16,463 nucleotides of DNA from NCBI GenBank assembly GCA_031549485.1, contig JAVBPR010000001.1, forward strand, positions 1 to 16,463. Direction: 5' to 3'. Both the position numbers and the translations under genes were made by a program. The notes beneath the pieces were generated by a model that was given only the letters and a program-made list of their open reading frames with translations, did not search any database and was not told the DNA's origin. Positions 7,981 to 12,697 of the stretch are shown here, piece by piece (position 1 is the first letter of the stretch; each line of letters opens with the position of its first letter). Origin of the DNA: JAVBPR01 sp031549485. Its GTDB lineage: Bacteria > Bacillota > Clostridia > Oscillospirales > Feifaniaceae.

Positions 7981-9462
7981 TTACAGCTCGACCGTTTTGG
8001 TTGCGATGTTTTCCGAAAATGCGGCGTCATGTTCAACGAAAATCAGCGTCGGACAGCATTTTAGAATAAGGTTTTCTATCTGGATACGTGACAAAATATC
8101 GACAAAATTGAGCGGCTCATCCCAAATATAGAGGTGCGCTTTCTCGCAAAGGCTTTTTGCGAGGGCGACCTTTTTTTTCTGCCCTCCGCTAAAATCCGCC
8201 ATATCTTTTTCAAATTGAAGCCGCGAAAAATCGAGCTTTCGAAGCAGGGCTTTAAACAGGCTTTCGTCGATATTATTCTCTTTGGCAAAATCGCGGAGAT
8301 TGCCCGAAAGATTTGAGACGTCCTGCGGAACATATGAAACTATCAGCCCGGATGATTTTTGCAAAACGCCGCTTGTCTGCGCGGAACTTTTCGCATCTGA
8401 TTTATTCGCGAGAAATTTTAATATGCTCGATTTTCCACTTCCGTTTTTACCCGAAAGGGAAATGCGGTCGCCGGCGCATATTTCGAACGAAACCCGCTCG
8501 AATACAGGATTATCCCCAAAAGAAAGCGAAAAATCATCGGCGTAAGCGAGAACTTTTTTGTGAAAAGGCAGCGGCGAAATTTTCAGGTCGTCCGCTGTTT
8601 CGATGTTTTTAAGCAAGGCGGATTTTTCGGTTACGGCACGGTCGCGCCTCTCCTCGGTCGCCTTTGAGCGCTTCATCATTTTCGCCGCCTTATGCCCTAT
8701 AAAGCCACGGTCGGCCGCGTGAGTCCCGATTTTTGAGCTCTCGGTTTTGTCCGACCATGCGGCGGTTCGCTTCGCCGCTTCCGAAAGCGATTTTATCTCT
8801 TTTTTCAGCTTTTCGTTTTCCGAGCTTTCAAAGGCGTCTGAAAGCTCTTTGTTAGTATACCATGAGGAAAAAGAACCCTTTTGAATTTCTATATTTGTTT
8901 TGTTTATCGAAAGGGTGTGGTCGGTGCAAAAGTCGAGAAAAGCGCGGTCGTGCGAAACGAGAATAAAGCCTTTTTTTGAATTTAAATATTCCGAAACTAT
9001 TTTACGGGCATTTTTGTCGAGATGATTTGTCGGCTCGTCGATAAGCAGAAAATTGTTATCTTTGGAAAAGAGCACCGCAAGCATAACTTTCGCCTGTTCG
9101 CCGCCGCTGAGGCTGTCAAAAGCGCGATACAAAATATCGGTGTCGGTATCAAGAAGCGAAAGCTCTCTGCAAATTTTCCACAGCTCATATTCGGGATAAA
9201 TCTGTCCGATGATTTCAATCGTTTCTTTTGATTTATCTTTTATTTCAAACGGAAAATAGTCGAACGAGACAGAGGAAGTTATACTGCCGCGAAATTCATG
9301 CTCGCCAAGAAGAAGATTTAAAAAGGTCGTTTTGCCGCGCCCGTTGCGGCCGGTGAACCCGAGCTTCCAGTCGGTGTCTATTTGAAAGCTGACGTTTTCA
9401 AAAACGTTGTCGTAGCTGCCGTCATAGGCAAAGGTCAGATTTTTTACATCTATTAAAGAGAT
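7981..9462 (-). CDS. ABC-F family ATPase, Lsa-like ribosomal protection protein (antibiotic resistance type)
   Basis: Soluble twin-ATPase protein with no membrane segments. ABC-F proteins of this type bind the ribosomal E site and displace drugs; Lsa-like members act on lincosamides, streptogramin A and pleuromutilins, but the drug range here is unknown. Numbering from the proposed start: Walker A GRNGRGKT (38-45), signature LSGGEQ (118-123), Walker B with catalytic Glu143, linker with KMMKRS near 261-266, second Walker A GKNGSGKS (338-345), FSGGQ (424-428), second Walker B with Glu449, and switch histidines 171 and 478. GGAGGTGAT (9474-9466) lies directly ahead, but the codon aligned with the usual MSLI start is ATC (9462), preceded by ATT (9465). 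ATG 9537 gives a 25-residue extension without a ribosome binding site. Confidence 0.88.
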   Translation of the reverse strand: MSLIDVKNLTFAYDGSYDNVFENVSFQIDTDWKLGFTGRNGRGKTTFLNLLLGEHEFRGSITSSVSFDYFPFEIKDKSKETIEIIGQIYPEYELWKICRELSLLDTDTDILYRAFDSLSGGEQAKVMLAVLFSKDNNFLLIDEPTNHLDKNARKIVSEYLNSKKGFILVSHDRAFLDFCTDHTLSINKTNIEIQKGSFSSWYTNKELSDAFESSENEKLKKEIKSLSEAAKRTAAWSDKTESSKIGTHAADRGFIGHKAAKMMKRSKATEERRDRAVTEKSALLKNIETADDLKISPLPFHKKVLAYADDFSLSFGDNPVFERVSFEICAGDRISLSGKNGSGKSSILKFLANKSDAKSSAQTSGVLQKSSGLIVSYVPQDVSNLSGNLRDFAKENNIDESLFKALLRKLDFSRLQFEKDMADFSGGQKKKVALAKSLCEKAHLYIWDEPLNFVDILSRIQIENLILKCCPTLIFVEHDAAFSENIATKTVEL

Positions 9463-9640
9463 AATATCACCTCCGAAAATTAGTGAGGGAGAAGGCTTCG
9501 CGCCCGACAGGGAGTTAACGGTTAATAGGTATGGCATCCGGCTTTGCCGGAGTGCGTAAAATTTGAAAAAGCGTGGATAAAAGGGAGAGCGCGTTTGAAA
9601 GATTTACTTTATTAGAAGCGCGATCTTAATAATCTTGAGC
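9463..9640. other. Non-coding upstream part of the ABC-F gene with a small GC hairpin
   Basis: TCCGGC (9537-9542) and GCCGGA (9546-9551) form a 6-bp hairpin with a TTT loop, flanked by CA and TG that may extend it imperfectly. No T-tract follows on either strand, so it is not an intrinsic terminator. The stretch between the hairpin and the ribosome binding site happens to be open in frame with the ABC-F gene, which produces a spurious-looking N-terminal extension of 25 residues. Positions 9552-9640 show no clear promoter or gene. Confidence 0.6.
9466..9474 (-). promoter_or_regulatory. Strong Shine-Dalgarno without a canonical start codon
   Basis: On the - strand GGAGGTGAT is a nine-base match to the anti-Shine-Dalgarno of 16S rRNA. 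The next in-frame codons are ATT (9465), ATC (9462), TCT and TTA; no ATG, GTG or TTG lies within the normal spacing. This site decides the start of the ABC-F gene, so initiation is probably at ATC (7 nt from GGAGG) or ATT (4 nt). Confidence 0.75.
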
Positions 9641-9744
9641 AAGCGTATTTAAAGAGACACCGTAGGCAGAATAAAAAGAAATAAAAGTTTTAGCGCGCTC
9701 GATAAAGCTTGCTATAAAGAAACGCCGTGCAGATTTTCTTAGAC
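9641..9744. repeat. ~104-bp direct repeat, copy 1
   Basis: First full copy, aligned on GAGACACCGTAGGC (9654-9667). It shares with copy 2 a long nearly identical core: AATAAAAAGAAATAAAAG, then TTTTAGCGC, TCGATAAAGCTTGCTA, and GATTTTCTTA near its end. The core has a small GCC-GTA-GGC inverted motif and an internal AAGCTT. I see no conserved reading frame in it. Confidence 0.9.
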
Positions 9745-9849
9745 GAGCATGTTTAATGAGACGCCGTAGGCGGAATAAAAAGAAATAAAAGTTTTAGCGC
9801 ACTCGATAAAGCTTGCTAAAAAAGAACTGCCGTGCCGATTTTCTTAAAC
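9745..9849. repeat. ~105-bp direct repeat, copy 2
   Basis: Second full copy; GAGACGCCGTAGGC at 9758-9771 lies 104 bp after its counterpart in copy 1. It differs from copy 1 by scattered substitutions and a one-base length change, so the copies are diverged rather than identical. Confidence 0.9.
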
Positions 9850-9886
9850 GCGAATATTTAAAGAGACGCCGTAGGCGGAATAAAAA
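9850..9886. repeat. Direct repeat, truncated copy 3
   Basis: Only the first ~37 bp are present, with GAGACGCCGTAGGC at 9863-9876 (105 bp after copy 2). The similarity stops at the A-run that borders the adjacent hairpin, suggesting the array ends exactly at that terminator-like element. Confidence 0.88.
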
Positions 9887-9916
9887 AGCTGTAAGAAAGC
9901 ATCTTTTCTTACAGCT
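9882..9916 (-). terminator. Intrinsic terminator reading leftward; candidate attenuator of the ABC-F leader
   Basis: Perfect 12-bp arms: AGCTGTAAGAAA (9887-9898 on +) and TTTCTTACAGCT (9905-9916 on +) with a 6-nt loop. On the - strand the stem is followed by five T residues (9886-9882). On the + strand no T-tract follows, so it acts, if at all, on leftward transcripts. No complete gene lies upstream of it on that strand, only the short leader ORF and promoter at 10038-10119, so a premature terminator in the ABC-F leader fits best. Confidence 0.75.
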
Positions 9917-9927
9917 AACCGAATTAT

Positions 9928-9944
9928 CTTTTCAAAAAGAAAAG
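9928..9944. other. Small A/T hairpin in the leader
   Basis: CTTTTC (9928-9933) and GAAAAG (9939-9944) enclose an A5 loop, extendable by one wobble and one A/T pair. It lies 12 bp from the terminator stem in the same leader and may be part of its folding; alone it is weak. Confidence 0.4.
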
Positions 9945-9967
9945 GTAAAACATAAAAAGAATAGAAA

Positions 9968-9999
9968 ACAGCTTTCTTGCACAGCTTTAAAAGACAGCT
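9968..9999 (-). repeat. Three ACAGCT motifs with 13-bp period; possible anti-terminator arm
   Basis: On the + strand ACAGCT starts at 9968, 9981 and 9994, and a fourth copy is the outer end of the terminator stem (9911-9916). On the - strand 9986-9973 reads AGCTGTGCAAGAAA, which is the 5' terminator arm AGCTGTAAGAAA with two inserted bases. It could therefore pair with the 3' terminator arm and prevent the terminator from forming, as competing arms do in known attenuators. This is a prediction from complementarity only. Confidence 0.5.
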
Positions 10000-10026
10000 A
10001 CCGCTTGCCTTTACAAAGCCGCTTAA

Positions 10027-10040
10027 TAAACTTAAGTTTA
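10027..10040. other. Perfect 14-bp palindrome overlapping the leader ORF stop
   Basis: TAAACTTAAGTTTA is its own reverse complement, with weaker extension by CTT and AAG outside. In the leftward leader it overlaps the stop codon of the six-codon ORF (10038-10040), so a ribosome stalled there could affect its folding. Confidence 0.5.
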
Positions 10041-10058
10041 GCAAGAAAAAATGCGCAT
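10038..10058 (-). CDS. Candidate six-residue leader peptide (MRIFSC) ahead of the ABC-F gene
   Basis: ATG at 10058 on the - strand opens a six-codon frame ending in TAA at 10038. GGAG (10070-10067) lies 8 nt upstream, and the start is about 26 nt downstream of the predicted transcription start. Resistance genes of the Erm and ABC-F classes are known to be induced through drug-stalled ribosomes on such tiny leader ORFs. The peptide itself is too short to identify; the support is its position between a promoter and a premature terminator. Chance occurrence cannot be excluded. Confidence 0.45.
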   Translation of the reverse strand: MRIFSC

Positions 10059-10090
10059 TTCCTTTTCTCCGTTTCTTATTAATCGTATCA

Positions 10091-10119
10091 AGGGTAACAC
10101 ACATTTTTTATCCTGTCAA
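10091..10119 (-). promoter_or_regulatory. Candidate leftward promoter for the ABC-F leader
   Basis: On the - strand a perfect -35 TTGACA (10119-10114) is followed after 17 bp by TACCCT (10096-10091), which is a poor -10 but is preceded by TG in the extended -10 position (TGTTACCCT). The start site would be near 10084. It lies back to back with the Pho-box array of the rightward VTC operon, which begins at 10120. Confidence 0.55.
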
Positions 10120-10175
10120 TCTTCACCTAATTTGCAAGCCCCTTTCATATTCCTTTCACAAAAGAGGGCGATAAT
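10120..10175 (+). promoter_or_regulatory. Pho-box-like array and -10 of the VTC/DUF4956 operon
   Basis: Four 7-bp units start at 10120 (TCTTCAC), 10131 (TTTGCAA), 10142 (CTTTCAT) and 10153 (CTTTCAC), exactly 11 bp apart. The last two, CTTTCAT-ATTC-CTTTCAC, differ from the E. coli Pho box repeat (CTGTCAT / CTGTCAC with 4-bp spacer) by one base per unit in the repeat parts. GATAAT (10170-10175) follows after 10 bp with no -35 hexamer, the usual layout of PhoB-activated promoters. The predicted start near 10182 would leave a very short leader. Regulation by the PhoB homologue encoded downstream is inferred. Confidence 0.65.
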
Positions 10176-10196
10176 AGGCACAAGGAGATGAGAATT

Positions 10197-10934
10197 TTGG
10201 CAATAGAAGTTTTTAACAGATATGAGAAAAAATACAAAATATCCGAAAGCACGCTTTGCAAACTGACCGAAAAACTTTCTGATTATATGGAACCGGATAA
10301 ATTTAATAAAGACGGAAAACTCTATAAAATTTCGAATATTTATTACGATACTTGTCAAAGCGACATAATAAGAACTTCGCTTGCAAAGCCGAAGTATAAG
10401 GAAAAACTTCGCCTTCGCGGATACGGAGTTCCGGGCGAAGAAGATATAGTGTTTGCCGAGATAAAGAAAAAGGTCGGCGGCCTTGTAAATAAAAGGCGAA
10501 GCAGCTTAAAGCTTTGCCAAGCGTATAATTTTCTCGAAACCGGCAAAATCCCGGTGATAAAAGATTATATGAACGCGCAGGTTTTAAATGAAATAAGTTA
10601 TTTGCTTTCGCAAAAAGAGCTCTCGCCGGCGGTTTATCTTTCGTATGACAGGATGGCGTTTTTCGGGATAGGAATGCATGATTTGCGAATTTCTTTTGAC
10701 ACAAATATAACGGCGAGAAGAGATGACCTGCGCCTTGAGCGCGGCAGTTACGGCGAAAAACTTCTGCCGAATGGCATCTGGCTTATGGAGGTAAAATCGT
10801 CGGAAAGCATACCGCTTTGGCTGTCAAAACTGCTTTCGGAATTTGAAGTTTTTCCGGCGAGCTTTTCAAAATACGGCACAGAATTTACAAACAGGCTTAA
10901 AAAAGACTTATTACCGAGCGGCGTCTCGGCTTAG
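10197..10934 (+). CDS. VTC-domain protein (polyphosphate-polymerase-like, CYTH/triphosphate-tunnel fold)
   Basis: Resembles the catalytic domain of eukaryotic Vtc4, which makes polyphosphate from ATP inside a charged beta-barrel tunnel; activity of bacterial homologues is inferred. From TTG 10197 (245 residues) the tunnel-type motifs are FNRYEKKY (6-13), YYDT (49-52), KLRLRGYG (70-77), EIKKK (88-92), NKRR (98-101), YDR (150-152), RISFDTN (164-170), MEVKSSE (197-203) and FSKYGTEF (223-230). No signal peptide or membrane segment. ATG 10188 also opens the frame, but it touches the ribosome binding site AAGGAG (10182-10187); TTG is 9 nt away and gives the family-like MAIEVFNRYE start. Followed after 12 bp by its membrane partner. 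Confidence 0.88.
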   Translation: MAIEVFNRYEKKYKISESTLCKLTEKLSDYMEPDKFNKDGKLYKISNIYYDTCQSDIIRTSLAKPKYKEKLRLRGYGVPGEEDIVFAEIKKKVGGLVNKRRSSLKLCQAYNFLETGKIPVIKDYMNAQVLNEISYLLSQKELSPAVYLSYDRMAFFGIGMHDLRISFDTNITARRDDLRLERGSYGEKLLPNGIWLMEVKSSESIPLWLSKLLSEFEVFPASFSKYGTEFTNRLKKDLLPSGVSA

Positions 10935-10946
10935 AAAGAGGTAAAA

Positions 10947-11633
10947 ATGTTCAGTTCGATTTTTGAAAGCGCGGGAACCGATTCGGTGATAACATTAAAA
11001 GGGCTTGTGCTCGCGCTCGGAGTGTCGCTTATTTTGGGGCTTGCCATCAGCCTGGTCTATATCAAAACGCAGAAAAAAAGCGCGCCGTCGCAAACTTTTT
11101 CATTTACTCTTGTCGTCCTACCGGTGGTGGTAACCGTCATAATTCTGCTTGTCGGAAGCAATGTTGCGCGGGCGTTCAGCCTTGCCGGTGCGTTTTCGAT
11201 AATAAGATTTCGAAGCGCGCCGGGCGACGCAAAAGACATAACATATGTGCTGCTCAGTATGGCGGTCGGGCTCGCGGCGGGTATGGGATATCTCGCTTAT
11301 GCCGCGATTGTAGCTTTTTTTCTTTGCGCTATTATGATTTTTCTTTCTGTTGTCAAATTCGGGGAGATAAAAGGGAAAGACAAGATTTTAAAAATCACGG
11401 TTCCGGAGGACCTCAATTTTGAGGGCGCTTTTGACGGCGTTTTGAAAAAATACACTAATAAAGTCGAGCTTAGAAAGATAAAAACCGCCGACCTCGGAAG
11501 CCTGTTCGAGCTTTGCTACAGCATCACGACAAAGCCGGAAACAAACGACAAAGATTTTATCGACGAGCTTCGCTGCCGAAACGGGAACTTGAATATCACC
11601 CTGCTGCTTGACGCGAACGGCGGCGATTTTTAA
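10947..11633 (+). CDS. DUF4956 family membrane protein, partner of the VTC-domain protein
   Basis: Protein of 228 residues with predicted hydrophobic segments at about 15-39, 53-74, 97-115 and 116-136, then a soluble C-terminal domain of about 90 residues. The conserved block FSIIRFRSAPGDAKDI (83-98) between membrane segments identifies DUF4956. Function unknown. Such genes commonly sit next to VTC-domain genes in Firmicutes, often with a CotH-like kinase, which is absent here. By analogy with the small membrane subunits of the eukaryotic VTC complex it might anchor the polymerase or pass polyphosphate across the membrane; that is speculation. AAAGAGGT (10935-10942) precedes the ATG, and an intrinsic terminator follows. 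Confidence 0.87.
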   Translation: MFSSIFESAGTDSVITLKGLVLALGVSLILGLAISLVYIKTQKKSAPSQTFSFTLVVLPVVVTVIILLVGSNVARAFSLAGAFSIIRFRSAPGDAKDITYVLLSMAVGLAAGMGYLAYAAIVAFFLCAIMIFLSVVKFGEIKGKDKILKITVPEDLNFEGAFDGVLKKYTNKVELRKIKTADLGSLFELCYSITTKPETNDKDFIDELRCRNGNLNITLLLDANGGDF

Positions 11634-11660
11634 AACAAAAAGATATTATTTTTCGTGTCG

Positions 11661-11692
11661 AACACGCCCTGTTTTACAGGGCGTGTTTTTTT
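11661..11692 (+). terminator. Intrinsic terminator of the VTC/DUF4956 operon
   Basis: AACACGCCCTG (11661-11671) pairs perfectly with CAGGGCGTGTT (11677-11687) around a 5-nt loop, and the T-run continues to 11692. It separates the VTC/DUF4956 unit from pstS. A weaker alternative hairpin (CGTGT 11654-11658 with ACACG 11662-11666) shares the 5' arm. Confidence 0.93.
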
Positions 11693-11744
11693 ACATTGAT
11701 TTTACACAGGAATGCATTTCGATTTTACTTTTGCGTTTTATCAT
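11689..11744 (+). promoter_or_regulatory. Pho-box-like array and -10 ahead of pstS
   Basis: TTTTACA occurs at 11689-11695 and again at 11700-11706 (11-bp period), and TTTTACT at 11723-11729; the intermediate position (11711-11717, AATGCAT) is a poor unit. TTTACA-type hexamers with 5-bp gaps resemble the PhoP boxes of Bacillus (TTAACA-like). TATCAT (11739-11744) follows the last unit after 9 bp, without a -35. The first unit overlaps the T-run of the preceding terminator. Phosphate-starvation control is inferred from layout and gene content. Confidence 0.6.
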
Positions 11745-11778
11745 AAAGGCAAGGAAAAGTTTTTGAAAGGATAAATAA

Positions 11779-12675
11779 ATGAAAAAAATCATTGCGGCAG
11801 CGTTATCTATCATTATTATTTGCGGCATCACCGCGGGATGCGCGTCAAAGCCTGCCGGCGGCGGCGGAAACGGCGAAACATCTGTAGATTTTAAAGAAAC
11901 GCGAAGCATCTCGGTAGTTTCGCGCGAGGACGGAAGCGGAACAAGAGGAGCGTTTATCGAGCTTTTCGGAATAGAAGAAAAAGACGGAAGCGGAAACAAA
12001 AAAGATAAAACTACTAAAGAAGCCGTTATAGCAAACAAAACCGATGTAATGATGACAAATATTGCAAGCGATACTTATGCGATCGGATATATATCGCTCG
12101 GCTCGTTAAATAGCACGGTAAAGGCGCTTAAAATAGACGGGGTGGTTCCGAGCGCGGAAAACATCAAAAACGGTACATATAAAATATCGCGTCCGTTCAA
12201 TATCGCGACAAAAGGTAATTTATCGGACGTTGCAAAAGATTTTATCAATTTCATTATGGCAAAAGAGGGCCAGGCGGTAATTGCAAAAAACTATGTGCCG
12301 GTAAATGAGAGCGCGGAGCCATACGGCGGAGCAAAGCCGAACGGAAAAGTCACAATATCGGGTTCGTCGTCGGTTAGCCCGGTTATGGAGCAGCTTAAAG
12401 AAGCGTATTTGGAGATAAATCCGAACGCGGTTATCGAGGTGCAAATGAGCGATTCGACAACCGGGATAAACGATGCAATAAAGGGTTCCTGCGATATCGG
12501 CATGGCAAGCCGCCCGCTTAAAGACAGCGAAAAAGAAAGCCTTACACCTCTTGCAATCGCTTATGACGGCATTGCGGTAATAGTCTCGCTTAAAAACCCT
12601 TTGGAGGAGCTTAGTAGCGAGCAGGTGAAAAAAATCTTCACAGGGGAATATGTTTCTTGGTCAGATCTTAAATAA
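11779..12675 (+). CDS. pstS: Phosphate-binding lipoprotein PstS, with its two halves in permuted order
   Basis: Extracellular phosphate receptor of the Pst ABC transporter, anchored by lipid: signal peptide 1-20 with lipobox TAGC and Cys21. The 298 residues contain all usual PstS blocks but in swapped order. The normally C-terminal half comes first: SREDGSGTRGAF (48-59, phosphate contacts), AIGYISLGSL (101-110), SRPFNIATKG (137-146), YVPV (172-175). After a short linker (PYGGAKPNG) follows the normally N-terminal half: ISGSSSVSPVMEQL (193-206), DIGMASR (239-245), DGIAVIV (263-269), IFTGEYVSWSDL (286-297), then stop. A circular permutation with termini moved into the second lobe explains this without loss of any block. 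AAAGGA (11766-11771) precedes ATG. First gene of pst-phoU-phoB. Confidence 0.93.
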   Translation: MKKIIAAALSIIIICGITAGCASKPAGGGGNGETSVDFKETRSISVVSREDGSGTRGAFIELFGIEEKDGSGNKKDKTTKEAVIANKTDVMMTNIASDTYAIGYISLGSLNSTVKALKIDGVVPSAENIKNGTYKISRPFNIATKGNLSDVAKDFINFIMAKEGQAVIAKNYVPVNESAEPYGGAKPNGKVTISGSSSVSPVMEQLKEAYLEINPNAVIEVQMSDSTTGINDAIKGSCDIGMASRPLKDSEKESLTPLAIAYDGIAVIVSLKNPLEELSSEQVKKIFTGEYVSWSDLK

Positions 12676-12682
12676 GGTCTGA
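12661..12682 (+). other. Intercistronic hairpin across the pstS stop
   Basis: TCAGATCTT (12661-12669) pairs with AAGGTCTGA (12674-12682) through 9 bp including one G-U pair, around a 4-nt loop. It includes the last codons and the stop of pstS and ends 16 bp before pstC. No T-tract follows. It may protect the pstS message or lower readthrough, giving more receptor than permease. Confidence 0.5.
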
Positions 12683-12697
12683 CGAGCAGGATGAAAA

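Noticed and set aside
9537..9551. Intrinsic terminator at the CCGGC hairpin
   Set aside because: No T-tract follows the 6-bp stem on either strand.
9641..9886. CRISPR array
   Set aside because: The repeat unit is about 104 bp without distinct spacers, the copies are diverged and only 2.4 in number, and no cas genes are present.
9813..10082. 89-codon + strand ORF rich in Lys and Arg
   Set aside because: It runs through the direct repeat, the perfect terminator hairpin and the leader region, has no ribosome binding site worth noting and no recognisable family; composition reflects AT-rich non-coding DNA.
10113..10119. CTGTCAA as an extra Pho-box unit
   Set aside because: It is out of phase with the 11-bp array that starts at 10120, and on the other strand it is the TTGACA -35 of the leftward promoter, which explains it better.
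11654..11666. Anti-terminator hairpin in front of the DUF4956 terminator
   Set aside because: CGTGT/ACACG gives only 5 bp with a 3-nt loop and is much weaker than the 11-bp terminator stem it would compete with; no regulator or leader ORF is nearby.
11779..12675. Frameshifted or truncated PstS
   Set aside because: The apparent lack of a leading SGSSSV block could suggest a broken gene, but that block occurs later in the same intact frame, all blocks are present once, and signal peptide and operon position are normal.
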